A DNA stretch of 58,194 nucleotides, from the IMG/VR virus record IMGVR_UViG_3300009466_000003, positions 1-58,194 of that record; one strand, given 5' to 3'. Numbering within the stretch: the stretch's first letter is position 1; each line of letters opens with the position of its first letter. The position numbers and the translations under genes were made by a program. Below the pieces are notes generated by a model. That model worked only from the letters and a program-made list of their open reading frames with translations, did not search any database and was not told the origin of the DNA. This DNA comes from a virus. Positions 1 to 8,051 of the stretch are shown here, piece after piece.

Positions 1-1
1 T

Positions 2-571
2 GGAGACTTTAAGCGCATGGAGCAATTGGCTATTGTCAAAATGGCTGACAAATACCATGAGTTGGCCCAATACCATGAGCGGTTCCAGAAGGAGGCCGAA
101 ACCCTCGCAGAGGCCGAAGCCGCCCGAAAAGCCCAGTCTGAACAGGAATTTATTGAGAATGATTTGCGACTCCAGAAAGCATTTACCGCCAAAACGTGGA
201 CAAATCTGGAAGACCGTTACAATTTCCTCCAAGAGGTCGATGGTCAGGATGAGTGGAATAGCCACATCCGTAGTGCCAAGAAGAACGCCGCCGAGACCAA
301 TCTGGACCGTTTGAGCGTCGAAGACCGAAGCGCCATCCTCGCACGGGCTGCTGTTGTCCCCTTCCTAGAATCGGCCATCAACCATTATACCTCCCAGATG
401 GAGAAAGTGAGCGCCGAAAAAGACGCCAAGATCAAGGAACTCCAGACCCAGCTAGAGGGTCTAGTCGGAGCCACCCCCAGCCTTGGCAAGGCCACCGAGA
501 CCGATGTCAACGACGATGATGACACGGACGCCGATAGCCTGATGAATTTCGGAAAATCTATATTCCGCTAA
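2..571 (+). CDS. Capsid scaffold-like protein, 5' partial
   Basis: The frame is open to the left edge, so the gene probably begins upstream; the first ATG inside the window is at 17. The visible ~184 residues are highly charged and almost free of hydrophobic stretches, with long Glu/Lys/Ala-rich helices likely to be coiled coil and an acidic Asp-rich tail (about residues 160-175). That composition, and its place directly before the major capsid gene, fits a head scaffolding protein that guides capsid assembly and then leaves. No catalytic motif is visible. The assignment rests on position and composition rather than on a signature motif. Confidence 0.6.
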   Translation, partial: GDFKRMEQLAIVKMADKYHELAQYHERFQKEAETLAEAEAARKAQSEQEFIENDLRLQKAFTAKTWTNLEDRYNFLQEVDGQDEWNSHIRSAKKNAAETNLDRLSVEDRSAILARAAVVPFLESAINHYTSQMEKVSAEKDAKIKELQTQLEGLVGATPSLGKATETDVNDDDDTDADSLMNFGKSIFR

Positions 572-581
572 AATTCTGCTA

Positions 582-607
582 TTGACAATTTAAGGGAAAT
601 GTAATAA
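582..607 (+). promoter_or_regulatory. Candidate late promoter before the capsid gene
   Basis: TTGACA at 582-587 is followed by TAATAA at 602-607. The spacer of 14 nt is shorter than the sigma-70 optimum. The string GCTATTGAC is shared with the promoter-like site at 15967, which precedes the other structural operon. This supports a phage-specific late promoter but does not prove it. Confidence 0.4.
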
Positions 608-715
608 CTTCCCACCAAGACTGAAGTCTGAGTTGGTCGCAGACACCTCGCTGGCGGGTTAGCGCCTTCAAAATTTGTAGCCGTAAATCTCTGGTCGCGG
701 CCCAGAAACTAAACC

Positions 716-744
716 GATAGACGGGCATCCTATGCCTTGCTATC
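716..744 (+). promoter_or_regulatory. Hairpin in the capsid gene leader
   Basis: GATAG (716-720) pairs with CTATC (740-744) and GGCAT (724-728) with ATGCC (732-736). A symmetric 3x3 internal loop separates the two stems, and the terminal loop is CCT. It ends 39 nt before the capsid start codon, inside a roughly 170-nt leader. It has no U tract, so it is more likely an mRNA stabiliser or leader element than a terminator. Confidence 0.5.
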
Positions 745-783
745 AAAACTAACCCTTAAACCAAATAGAAAGAAACTATTAAT

Positions 784-2037
784 ATGTCAGCACCTGTTGC
801 TTCTACTTGCGAGAGCATCAATGACAATTTCCAGAGAGAGACTGGACGTATTGCCCTTGGTACCCATCGCTTGGGTCTTTATAAAGATCCCTATCTGCGT
901 CTTGTCAATCAGTCGGCGTTCCCCGACAACATGGGCAAAACGATCACCAACACCATTGCTCGCCGCTCGATTGCCTCTGGCAACGGCTGGGAGACCATTG
1001 GCGTCACTGGCGAGTCTGGTCAGGACAACTCCTGCTTGGCTCCCGTCAAAAAGGTCGGCTACGCTTTCGACCAGAAGAACTTTTCGCTCCGCCATCAGGC
1101 TGTTGAGTCGGATTGGATCTGCTTGGAAGACGTTCGCACTTCGGCCTTCCCGATTGACGATGTCAACAACTACATCAAAATCTTGGCCGACAACGTCAAC
1201 GTTGAGTGGATCAAGCGTTACGACAACGACTATCTTTCCCACGTTACCCAACTTAGCGTGGAAGCTGGTCTCGACACCCAGATCAACACTGGTGTCACCT
1301 TCACCAACGACTTGGCTACGATCAGCGGCTTGACCGCCCCGACGAGCGTTCTCACGACTGGCGTCCTGCGTCAGATCTACGACACGCTCTACACGGACAA
1401 CGCTGGCGATGACGGCGATGCGGTGACCGATGACGGTTCGCCTGTTTTCAACGTCATGTCTGATCGCGCCACCATCGAACAGATGGTCAAAATCAACGAG
1501 GATATCCGTCAGGACATCCGCTGGAGTGATCGCATCAACGATCTGCTGGGTTCCAATGGCCAGATGCTTCTTCCCAAGAAGAGCTACGCTGGTTATGTGT
1601 TCCACAGCCGTCCGTTCCCGAAACGCTTCAACGATGGCGAAGGCGGAACCCTTGTCGAGGTTGCTCCGTATATCACGGATTCGGCCTTCAAGGGCACCAA
1701 GGCTATCGTCAACCCCGCCTACAAGAATGCGAAGTATACCTCCACGGTTATCTTCCATCCCAAGGCGATGGAGTGGCTCGTCCCGAACCCGAACCTCAAA
1801 GTCGGCAAGCTTGTCTATGATGCTCAGAACTATCGCGGAGATTTCCGCTGGATCAACGAGTATGATAAGCACTGCAACCCCGACAAGAATTCGGGCTACT
1901 GGCGTGCCAAGATGGCCTGCGCGGTGAAGCAAATCTTCCCTGAGTGGGGCTATTATATCATCCACCTCCGTTGCAGCCTTGCGAACGACCTCGTTCCTTG
2001 CGCGGCAGGAAGCGGATACGGCTATCTGGTTCCCTAA
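784..2037 (+). CDS. Major capsid protein
   Basis: This 417-residue soluble protein has no signal peptide or membrane segment. It sits between a scaffold-like gene and small head genes, the classic place for the major capsid protein that forms the icosahedral shell. Its codons are noticeably GC-ending and uniform, as expected for a very highly expressed gene. The leader is about 200 nt and contains a promoter-like site and a strong hairpin; a purine-rich AGAAAG lies about a dozen bases before the ATG. An HK97-type fold is likely by default but cannot be shown from sequence alone. I do not recognise the specific family. Confidence 0.72.
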   Translation: MSAPVASTCESINDNFQRETGRIALGTHRLGLYKDPYLRLVNQSAFPDNMGKTITNTIARRSIASGNGWETIGVTGESGQDNSCLAPVKKVGYAFDQKNFSLRHQAVESDWICLEDVRTSAFPIDDVNNYIKILADNVNVEWIKRYDNDYLSHVTQLSVEAGLDTQINTGVTFTNDLATISGLTAPTSVLTTGVLRQIYDTLYTDNAGDDGDAVTDDGSPVFNVMSDRATIEQMVKINEDIRQDIRWSDRINDLLGSNGQMLLPKKSYAGYVFHSRPFPKRFNDGEGGTLVEVAPYITDSAFKGTKAIVNPAYKNAKYTSTVIFHPKAMEWLVPNPNLKVGKLVYDAQNYRGDFRWINEYDKHCNPDKNSGYWRAKMACAVKQIFPEWGYYIIHLRCSLANDLVPCAAGSGYGYLVP

Positions 2038-2060
2038 TTAGTTAGTCTCCCTTCATCAAG

Positions 2061-2090
2061 GCTTGCCTTGGAGTAAAATCTAAGGCAAGC
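2061..2090 (+). promoter_or_regulatory. Intercistronic hairpin after the capsid gene
   Basis: GCTTGCCTT (2061-2069) and AAGGCAAGC (2082-2090) form a perfect 9-bp stem with a 12-nt loop, between the capsid stop and the next Shine-Dalgarno. There is no U tract. It may act as a partial terminator or an RNA-stabilising end that lets the capsid message outnumber downstream genes. Confidence 0.5.
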
Positions 2091-2113
2091 TCTATGAGGA
2101 GAGAATAACTATT

Positions 2114-2359
2114 ATGAAACTAACTATACCTGAAGGATATACCCTGCCCGAAGACGTTGCCGATGGCGACACGTTTGAGGAGCTTGTTACGTTCCGTGTG
2201 GACGGCGATTCGCTGACTCCCACTATGTTGGCTGGCGTCGAAATTGCGGCGGAAGCCGAAGATGACGAAATGGACATGGAAGAGGAAGCCACCGCCGAAA
2301 TGGAAGCTGGTGCTTCCCCGATGGCTGGAATGGGCGAGCGAATCATGGGCATGGCCTAG
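2114..2359 (+). CDS. Small acidic head-region protein
   Basis: This 81-residue protein has a strongly acidic middle (residues ~47-63, mostly Glu, Asp and Ala) and a Met/Gly-rich end. It follows the capsid gene and has one of the clearest Shine-Dalgarno sequences in the window (AGGAG at about 2097). Position suggests a minor head or decoration protein, but no family is recognised. Confidence 0.6.
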   Translation: MKLTIPEGYTLPEDVADGDTFEELVTFRVDGDSLTPTMLAGVEIAAEAEDDEMDMEEEATAEMEAGASPMAGMGERIMGMA

Positions 2360-2379
2360 CCCAGAAGGGACCATAGACT

Positions 2380-3477
2380 ATGGCCCTTCCAACACTAGAT
2401 GCTACGTTTGCTTCGGCGGCTGATGTGCCCCGAAGGTATATGCTGGCCCAATGGCTGGTTAATGAGTTGGGTTCGGGATCCATCGCTGATTACATTACCC
2501 TCCCAGAACGCTATCTCTGGGCCAAGATCGCCGTAGCCGCAGGCGCACCGAAAGATGAGGCAGCGTATATCGGGATACCCAAACAATACGCTTGGAAGGA
2601 TATCTATGATGCGGTTTCCTCGTCTTCAGATGGAACTATCGACTGGACTGAAAAACAAGCTTTGGGGCATATTGCCGCCGCTTATCGCGGAGACACAGGC
2701 ACCCCAGAAAACCTAGCCACCTATATTGACTGGCCTTGGCGCTATCAAGTTGCTTCTATTATTATCGCAACTTCAATAGATAGCGATGTAGCGGCATTTA
2801 TTGCAGCAAGTGGGGCCACAGACGTTGCAGGATTGGATGCTTTTGTTAGAGGTATAAAAGATTTGGGTCTATGGGATTCCATGGTTGCTTGGCCTCTTCG
2901 GAGCAGCCAAAACGCAGGCACAGGAACCACGGCTTACAGTTTTGGCGGCTTGGGAGGATATAACGGAACTCTTGTTAACGGCCCAATCTGGACGGATGAT
3001 GGAGTTAACTTCTTAACAGGAGATACAACATCAAAAATAACTACAGGTTTTACGGCCACCCAACCATTTAGCTTTTATGGTTGCATGCATTTTGCTTCTA
3101 ATGTTTATTCTGGCGGGGTTCTAATTGGCGCTGGACCTACTGTCTCCGTTAGCAATGCTTTTGCTACAGGAGCCAATAAAGTCGTAATGTATGCTGGTGC
3201 ATCACTTGCTTCTTCAAATACTTATACACCATCGGTAAAATGTTTTATTCAGGGTTATTTTAACGGAGCATCTTCTTCATTGTCGCTTGATGGAATAACT
3301 GTAACTGGAAATGCTGGATCTAATGCTTTTAACAATTTGACAATTGGAAACACTACAACGCAAGCAAATAAAAATTACGAAATCGCATTTCTTATGATTG
3401 TGCCAAATCAAAATGTGAATGCCAGTGTTAGCGATTTATACAAGAATACATTGGGGGTTGGTCTTGGACTGCCATGA
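2380..3477 (+). CDS. Lectin-like (LamG/concanavalin fold) virion appendage protein
   Basis: The 365 residues fall in two parts. The first ~130 hold four loose copies of a Pro-x-x-Tyr motif (VPRRYMLAQ near 16, LPERYLWAKI near 41, IPKQYAWKDI near 66, WPWRYQVASI near 118), a repeat unit of unknown role. The C-terminal ~170 (from about residue 185) are Gly/Thr/Ser-rich with alternating beta pattern, resembling LamG or concanavalin-A-like domains used in phage receptor-binding and head-fibre proteins. It likely sits on the outside of the virion and binds glycans. Its last codons overlap the next gene (ATGA). The fold is inferred from pattern only. Confidence 0.5.
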   Translation: MALPTLDATFASAADVPRRYMLAQWLVNELGSGSIADYITLPERYLWAKIAVAAGAPKDEAAYIGIPKQYAWKDIYDAVSSSSDGTIDWTEKQALGHIAAAYRGDTGTPENLATYIDWPWRYQVASIIIATSIDSDVAAFIAASGATDVAGLDAFVRGIKDLGLWDSMVAWPLRSSQNAGTGTTAYSFGGLGGYNGTLVNGPIWTDDGVNFLTGDTTSKITTGFTATQPFSFYGCMHFASNVYSGGVLIGAGPTVSVSNAFATGANKVVMYAGASLASSNTYTPSVKCFIQGYFNGASSSLSLDGITVTGNAGSNAFNNLTIGNTTTQANKNYEIAFLMIVPNQNVNASVSDLYKNTLGVGLGLP

Positions 3478-3821
3478 GCTTTGAACTTTCAGAACGTATC
3501 ATTGCCGTTTCCGCCGAAGCTGTAGATGCGATGTTTCCACAGCTTCTCGCGCAATACGGAGAAGATCTTCCCGATGGTAATCGAAAAATACGAACCATTG
3601 GGGGCCATTGGGATGATGGGGCTAAAACCCGTATTCGCGCAGCATCACTCACTGATGGAACGATTACGGGACAATCGCTCACCAATGGCAAGTTGGCTTT
3701 TTATTGCTTGTGGCAATCTGACTTGGCAAAAGATTTTGATGACGGTAAAATTGCTGGCGTGGAACAACTTACACAAGAACAATTGATCGCATTAACCCCG
3801 AACCCTGAAGTAGCACTATGA
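3474..3821 (+). CDS. Hypothetical protein in the head/lysis operon
   Basis: This 115-residue soluble protein overlaps its upstream neighbour by ATGA and its downstream neighbour the same way, so it is translationally coupled on both sides. It has no membrane segment or recognised motif. Position between the lectin-like protein and the holin candidates suggests a virion accessory or chaperone for the appendage protein. Confidence 0.6.
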   Translation: MSFELSERIIAVSAEAVDAMFPQLLAQYGEDLPDGNRKIRTIGGHWDDGAKTRIRAASLTDGTITGQSLTNGKLAFYCLWQSDLAKDFDDGKIAGVEQLTQEQLIALTPNPEVAL

Positions 3822-4090
3822 GTATCGAAACTGTGAGAAATGAACGTGGGGTAAAACTCACCATGAGCGAGTTGATTGCGGGGATTGCCCTGATGGTAAC
3901 TTTATTTTCGGCCCTTAATGGGTGGGTGGTCTTGCCAGAGCAAATGCGAACCATACAAGCCAACGATGCCAAGCAGGATGCGAAGATTGAGGTCATCCAA
4001 AAGGAGGCCCAAGCCCGTAACGAAACCCTAGCTAGGATTGATGAGCGCACAAAAAGGATCGAAGAATACTTGCAATCCAAGGGCTTCTAA
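3818..4090 (+). CDS. Membrane protein with coiled-coil tail, holin-like
   Basis: In 90 residues there is one hydrophobic segment (about 19-41) followed by a charged heptad-rich tail (about 45-88). This one-TM plus coiled-coil layout recurs in phage lysis cassettes as a holin, antiholin or spanin-like protein. Two further membrane proteins and an amidase follow directly, which supports a lysis role. ATGA overlap with the gene upstream. Which of the three membrane proteins is the true holin cannot be decided from sequence. Confidence 0.55.
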   Translation: MSIETVRNERGVKLTMSELIAGIALMVTLFSALNGWVVLPEQMRTIQANDAKQDAKIEVIQKEAQARNETLARIDERTKRIEEYLQSKGF

Positions 4091-4105
4091 TTTAGTTTTA
4101 GATAT

Positions 4106-4390
4106 ATGAAATCATTCTTTGCCAAAATCTGGGGTATCACCACCAATGTGTTCAACTTCTTCCTCCCCGTGCTTCGGGAAATCGCCGCCTCTTCGGTTGC
4201 GGTTCTTCTGCCGATTGCCTTGGAGATTGTCCGCTCGCTGGCCGATACCGATAAAACGGGAGCCGAAAAGCGGGAGGCCGCAGTCAAAAAACTCACCACC
4301 GCCGCCAAGAAACAAGGCGTGGCAGCTTCAGAGTCTCTGATTCGTTTTACCATTGAATCCGCTGTCCAACGCTACAAATTGGAACAATGA
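4106..4390 (+). CDS. Putative holin (LL-H-like)
   Basis: This 94-residue protein has an N-terminal hydrophobic span (about 12-45) and a C-terminal basic amphipathic part with GAEKREAAVKKL and ESAVQRYKLEQ. That resembles the LL-H-type phage holins, which end with a Lys/Glu-rich helix and an IEaAV motif. It would permeabilise the inner membrane to release the endolysin encoded just downstream. It overlaps the next membrane protein gene by ATGA. Confidence 0.6.
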   Translation: MKSFFAKIWGITTNVFNFFLPVLREIAASSVAVLLPIALEIVRSLADTDKTGAEKREAAVKKLTTAAKKQGVAASESLIRFTIESAVQRYKLEQ

Positions 4391-4728
4391 AAGACAAAAT
4401 CCTCGCATTTCTGGTCAGCAAGCTTGGCGGTGTTATCACCCCATTAATCGCCATGGGTGTTGCAGCGGTAGTTTCTCGCCTAGCCATGATTGATCCCAAA
4501 TTGGCCGAATCTGTCGATCAAGTCAGTCTTACGGGCTTTATTGTGGCTTTGATTATCTCGATTGTTAACTACGTCACCAACGAAGTTCAAGTCAAAGGAG
4601 TCAAACAGATTCAAGCTTTGGTTAATACCGATGTTGATGGCGTGGCTGGACCGCTTACCTACACTGAGGTTCGTAGGGCCATCAAGGTTCCCAAAATGAC
4701 AAAGCCTGTCCGCCGCAAAAAGAAGTGA
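4387..4728 (+). CDS. Two-TM protein with peptidoglycan-binding-like tail, holin candidate
   Basis: Two hydrophobic segments (about 13-33 and 47-63) are followed by a soluble tail. Residues ~72-98 read KQIQALVNTDVDGVAGPLT, then EVRRAI. This matches the second half of the PG_binding_1 repeat (Q..L...DG..G..T...V), normally found on secreted cell-wall enzymes. The protein ends in a run of Lys/Arg. It may be a holin or accessory that places a wall-binding motif next to the membrane. It shares ATGA with the holin upstream and GTGA with the small gene downstream. Confidence 0.55.
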   Translation: MKDKILAFLVSKLGGVITPLIAMGVAAVVSRLAMIDPKLAESVDQVSLTGFIVALIISIVNYVTNEVQVKGVKQIQALVNTDVDGVAGPLTYTEVRRAIKVPKMTKPVRRKKK

Positions 4729-4901
4729 AACTATCCCATGAAACCCTCAAAGCCATACTCGTCAAAAGCCCGCCCCCAGAAGATCGCAGAAGTTTCCTTG
4801 TCCGTTTACTCAGTTCCCTCAAAGTCGGAATCAAAATCAAGCGGAGCCATGATGGAAAAACTTCCTACCACTGGAGAGTCGGAGGTGGAGCGGATTTCTA
4901 G
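4725..4901 (+). CDS. Small basic protein in the lysis cassette (58 aa)
   Basis: A GTG start at 4725 overlaps the TGA of the previous gene (GTGA). The product is 58 residues beginning MKLSHETLKAILVKS, basic, with no membrane segment. The GTGA coupling is used repeatedly by real genes in this genome, and the other frames here give weaker reading. Function unknown. Confidence 0.6.
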   Translation: MKLSHETLKAILVKSPPPEDRRSFLVRLLSSLKVGIKIKRSHDGKTSYHWRVGGGADF

Positions 4902-4931
4902 GAATTGGGATATTGGGCGGCGAGTTTGCAA

Positions 4932-5552
4932 ATGGTGGTAAAACGATGGGATCGACTCATGTGGCAGTCAATCCTGAAACTACTTGGGCTAGGGTCAAAA
5001 AGTGGCCCAGCGCCGTCCTTGCCGAGTTCGCCATCCGCATCCAAGCCGAACTCCACGAAAGAGCCTCCCACAGAAAAGAAGACGTATCGGGAAACAAGGG
5101 TGGTAACCCCGAACAAAAGCTCAAAAAGTATAAAGCCTCTAGCCATCGTCCTCCATCACAGCGGAGGAAGCTATCTGGGCGGGGTAAGCTGGATTAGGAA
5201 TCCCAAAAGCAGGGTCTCCTACCATTGCCTGATCGCCAGAGATGGTCGCAGGACGGTCTTTGGAGATGACACCAGTAGGATGTGGCATGCGGGAGTTAGC
5301 AGCTACAAAGGCAAGAAGGACGCCAATAGCTGGTCAATCGGAGTCAGTTTTGAGGGGGATAGCTATGAGCAACCCTTGAGTGAGGACATGATTGCCAGCG
5401 CCATTGAATACATCAAGCCCCGCATGGAAAAATGGGGAATCGGGCTGGACATGGTGCTGGATCATCGTATCATTTCTGCACCAAGAAAGAACGACCTCAA
5501 TCCCGAAGAGTATCGCAAATTTATTACCAGACTTAAAAAAGAAGTAAAATGA
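4932..5552 (+). CDS. N-acetylmuramoyl-L-alanine amidase endolysin
   Basis: This is an Amidase_2-type zinc amidase that cuts the bond between muramic acid and the peptide stem of peptidoglycan. Numbering from 4932, the motifs are IVLHHSGG (HH at about 75-76), SYHCLIARDG (~97), WHAG (~118), SIGVSFEG and DHRIISAPRKNDLNP (~177-191). These are the usual zinc ligands and catalytic Lys/Arg region. A Pro/Ser-rich linker (~25-60) precedes the catalytic domain. The frame also opens at TTG 4905, and an ATG at 4959 is possible; 4932 is a best guess. It follows three membrane proteins, forming a lysis cassette, and ends in ATGA. Confidence 0.88.
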   Translation: MVVKRWDRLMWQSILKLLGLGSKSGPAPSLPSSPSASKPNSTKEPPTEKKTYRETRVVTPNKSSKSIKPLAIVLHHSGGSYLGGVSWIRNPKSRVSYHCLIARDGRRTVFGDDTSRMWHAGVSSYKGKKDANSWSIGVSFEGDSYEQPLSEDMIASAIEYIKPRMEKWGIGLDMVLDHRIISAPRKNDLNPEEYRKFITRLKKEVK

Positions 5553-5704
5553 GCAAGCCGTTGAAGCCCAAGAAGAAAAGCTATCCGAAGAAGCCCGAAA
5601 TCACATCCTGCTATTACTGTGGGTCAAATAAAATTGAACAAGTTCCAATCTCGCATGTCGGAGTTATTCGGATATGCAAGAACTGCAAAGAACAACTGGA
5701 CTAA
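5549..5704 (+). CDS. Small zinc-ribbon protein (51 aa)
   Basis: This ATG overlaps the amidase stop (ATGA). The 51 residues begin with a Lys/Pro-rich stretch and then carry CYYCGSNK and RICKNCKEQ. The CxxC...CxxC pattern fits a single zinc ribbon. It may bind nucleic acid or protein. It is too short to have been listed by a standard ORF cutoff. Confidence 0.65.
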   Translation: MSKPLKPKKKSYPKKPEITSCYYCGSNKIEQVPISHVGVIRICKNCKEQLD

Positions 5705-5708
5705 GTCT

Positions 5709-5966
5709 ATGGCCTCTCACGACAAGAGACTCCAAGAGGTGTTGGACAAGCTTGCCAAAGAACTTGTGGAATACTTTGATTCGGGGTTTGTCGTTGCCAC
5801 CTTCCAAGACGGCGGGGAAACCAAAAACGCTTTTCTCAAATTCGGTAATGACTACGCTATCGAAGGAATTGTCTCCAACATCCATGACATCCTCTACGGA
5901 CAAGACGAAGACGAAGACGACGATCTGGATGACGGAGACCTTAAAAAAGTAATCAAGGACTCTTGA
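5709..5966 (+). CDS. Hypothetical protein with acidic tail (85 aa)
   Basis: The ATG at 5709 lies four bases after the zinc-ribbon stop and gives an 85-residue protein starting MASHDKRLQEV. An upstream in-frame start at 5619 would bury half the previous gene, so it is rejected. The C-terminal third is dominated by Asp and Glu. Small phage protein of unknown role. Confidence 0.65.
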   Translation: MASHDKRLQEVLDKLAKELVEYFDSGFVVATFQDGGETKNAFLKFGNDYAIEGIVSNIHDILYGQDEDEDDDLDDGDLKKVIKDS

Positions 5967-5967
5967 T

Positions 5968-6189
5968 ATGGCTAATGGAACTTTATCCTTCACCCTTCCA
6001 GAAGAGCGACAAGAGTTTGAAGATGCTTGTAAAGCAGGCGATTTTCGTAGTGTTCTTAGTTATCTTGATAGCGAGCTTCGCTCTCATCTTAAGCATGATA
6101 CTCATCCTGAGTGGGATGGGCGCACTGTTGAAGAGATTAGGAAAATTCTTTGGGATCTAGTTGCCGACTACGGCATCCAGATCGATTAA
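5968..6189 (+). CDS. Conserved small phage protein (LTFTLPEE type)
   Basis: This 73-residue protein begins MANGTLSFTLPEERQEFEDA. It resembles a widespread phage family that starts with a TLTFTLPEE-like strand and continues with a long helix containing LDxxLRS and ending LxDYGI. Its function is not established. It begins one base after the upstream stop. Confidence 0.7.
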   Translation: MANGTLSFTLPEERQEFEDACKAGDFRSVLSYLDSELRSHLKHDTHPEWDGRTVEEIRKILWDLVADYGIQID

Positions 6190-6212
6190 CAACAAACAAC
6201 CTACACACACCT

Positions 6213-6815
6213 ATGACTACAGCATATATCTGTGGCCCGATGCGGGGCTATCCAAAACTAAATCACGATGCCTTTTTTGAGGCCGAAGAAGAATTAATCA
6301 AAACTGGAAGAAAGGTAATCAATCCTGCCAGAATGGATTTAGAGCTTGGATTAGACCCCTACAATTCCCAGATGGATGCGAAGTTTATTGAGGAAGCCGC
6401 CAAGCGTGATATTAACGCAGTTTTTGAGTGCGACGAAATTGTTGCTCTTTGCAATTGGGAAAAATCCAAGGGGGCCAGAGCGGAAGTTGCTGTGGCCCAA
6501 TGGCTTGGAAAAACCTTGCGTCTCTATCCATCTTTGATTAGATTGGACAAAGAAGATGTGTGCGATATTGCCAAACGTCTTACTTCCTATGATCGGCAAA
6601 CAGACTACGGAAGTCCGATTGAAGACTTTACCAAACAGGCCAAGATGTGGGGAGCCATCCTTGGAGTCAATGTAACCCCGCAACAAATTGCTATGTGCAT
6701 GATTGCCGTGAAACTCAGCCGTCTTACCAACTCACCCCGTCATCGGGATAGTGTGGTGGACATCGTCGGCTATGCGCGGTGTTTAGATCTCTGCAACCAA
6801 GCAACCTCTCTATGA
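6213..6815 (+). CDS. DUF4406/DUF6378-type fusion protein
   Basis: In this 200-residue protein the N-terminal ~100 residues (TTAYICGPMRGYPKLN..., INPARMD..., CDEIVALCNWEKSKGARAEVAVA) match the DUF4406 pattern. That pattern resembles nucleoside 2-deoxyribosyltransferases: a GPM loop near the start and a GA-x-E-x-x-x-A motif. The C-terminal ~90 residues (NSPRHRDSVVDIVGYARCL) match the DUF6378-like helical domain found in many phages. A role in nucleotide salvage is plausible for the first half. The ATG at 6213 is chosen over 6150 because 6150 overlaps the previous gene. Confidence 0.75.
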   Translation: MTTAYICGPMRGYPKLNHDAFFEAEEELIKTGRKVINPARMDLELGLDPYNSQMDAKFIEEAAKRDINAVFECDEIVALCNWEKSKGARAEVAVAQWLGKTLRLYPSLIRLDKEDVCDIAKRLTSYDRQTDYGSPIEDFTKQAKMWGAILGVNVTPQQIAMCMIAVKLSRLTNSPRHRDSVVDIVGYARCLDLCNQATSL

Positions 6816-7600
6816 GCAAAAAAATAGCAGTCCTTTCGGATTTCCATTGCGGCCACAAGGTCGGACTGACCCCGAAAGGCTATCTACCCGAAGAACCAGC
6901 AAACGAACGTGCAAGGTGGGTTCACGCCAACCAAGCCTATTACAACTGGTACAAGAAAAACATCCACCTCCACGGCCCCTACGATATTATTTTCCTTAAC
7001 GGAGACCTCGTAGACGGCACGGGCAAGAAGTCGGGAGGAACCGAACAGATCACCACCGACATGGAAGAGCAGTGTGATATGGCGGTCAAGATCATCCGTG
7101 AAATCCCGAAAACCAAAAACTGTTCCATCGTCATTACCCGTGGGACGCCCTACCATACAGGGGATTCGGAGGACTGGGAAAACATTATCGCAGATAGGGT
7201 GGGGGCGGCTATTGGAGAACATGAATGGGTAGACGTAGAAGGGGTCGTATTTGACCTTAAACACCACCCAGCAGGCTCCAGCGGCATTCCCCATGGTCGC
7301 CATAGCGGAGTGGCCAGAGATCGTCTCTGGAACCTCATCTGGGCCGAAAAAGAGCTACAGCCCAAGGGGGATGTATTTATCCGCTCCCATGTCCATTACC
7401 ACAACTTCGCAGGAGGACCAGACTGGCTGGCCATGACCACCCCAGCCTTACAGGGATTTGGTAGCCGCTACGGAGCCAGACGCTGCACGGGCATTGTGGA
7501 CTTCGGGTTTATCACCTTCACCGTCAACAAAGGAACATACACATGGCAACCCATCATAGCAAAACTGGAAGAGCAAAAAGCCCCCATGATAAAATTGTAG
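6812..7600 (+). CDS. Calcineurin-like metallophosphoesterase
   Basis: The 262 residues carry the two-metal phosphoesterase motifs: LSDFHCGH (~6-13), LNGDLVDG (~62-69), a variant TRGTPYHTG in place of GNHD, and RSHVHYHN near 190. Phage members of this superfamily are often present in virion or DNA-metabolism operons and may act on nucleotides or nucleic-acid ends. The ATG at 6812 gives ATGA coupling to the gene before it. Confidence 0.85.
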   Translation: MSKKIAVLSDFHCGHKVGLTPKGYLPEEPANERARWVHANQAYYNWYKKNIHLHGPYDIIFLNGDLVDGTGKKSGGTEQITTDMEEQCDMAVKIIREIPKTKNCSIVITRGTPYHTGDSEDWENIIADRVGAAIGEHEWVDVEGVVFDLKHHPAGSSGIPHGRHSGVARDRLWNLIWAEKELQPKGDVFIRSHVHYHNFAGGPDWLAMTTPALQGFGSRYGARRCTGIVDFGFITFTVNKGTYTWQPIIAKLEEQKAPMIKL

Positions 7601-7833
7601 TCCCGTCATGGGATAGTGTCTGGGATTCCCTAAACGAAGATCGCGGAAAATCAACCATCGAATCCATGAACGCCGATGGATGGAAAACTGTTGTGCAGGC
7701 GGCAGAATCAACGGGACTCTCCCGTCCTCGCGTTAATCATATGGCCCATGAAGGAAAATTGGAGTGGACCAAAAAGCGCGTGTATTCTGGTGGAAAGACC
7801 CGCGAAATGATGTTTGTCAGGCCGAAGGTTTAA
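7543..7833 (+). CDS. Small HTH-like DNA-binding protein
   Basis: In this 96-residue protein residues ~46-80 (GWKTVVQAAESTGLSRPRVNHMAHEGKLE) look like a helix-turn-helix of the excisionase/winged type. A basic segment follows. It overlaps the end of the phosphoesterase gene by 58 nt, which is long for this genome, so the start could be different. Its stop shares the tetramer TTAA with the stop of the convergent minus-strand gene. Confidence 0.6.
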   Translation: MATHHSKTGRAKSPHDKIVVPSWDSVWDSLNEDRGKSTIESMNADGWKTVVQAAESTGLSRPRVNHMAHEGKLEWTKKRVYSGGKTREMMFVRPKV

Positions 7834-8051
7834 GCCTGATCGGCCCGATCACAGCATCCTGACAATCGTTTGCGATTGGATGGATGGGCGCGTTCCGAAG
7901 ATGCGTCGAAAGCAGCCTTGGCTTCTGGCGTGTTGTCTCCGCGCTTGATGCAATCCAAACAATTTCCCAGCCAAGGCCGACCCCCATACCAACCAAGGGC
8001 ACAAGTAAATTGACCTCTATCGCGGTTTCTGGATTGGTGGGGGCAAGTCAT
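7830..8051 (-). CDS. Cysteine-rich small protein, end of tail operon
   Basis: The ATG at 8051 overlaps the upstream stop (ATGA), giving a 73-residue protein with MTCPHQ, FTCALGW, GNCLDCIKRG and GCC. The six cysteines suggest a zinc- or disulfide-stabilised knot. It is the last gene of a four-gene minus-strand operon whose first member is a large repeat protein, so a virion accessory role is likely. Its stop shares TTAA with the convergent gene. Confidence 0.6.
   Translation of the reverse strand: MTCPHQSRNRDRGQFTCALGWYGGRPWLGNCLDCIKRGDNTPEAKAAFDASSERAHPSNRKRLSGCCDRADQA

Noticed and set aside
787-1965. A 392-residue frame opposite the capsid gene
   Set aside because: It mirrors the whole capsid gene, a known effect of GC-ending codons on the other strand. 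No start context or neighbours support it.
4738-4941. A 67-residue plus frame before the amidase
   Set aside because: The GTG frame at 4725 is coupled to the upstream stop and has better composition.
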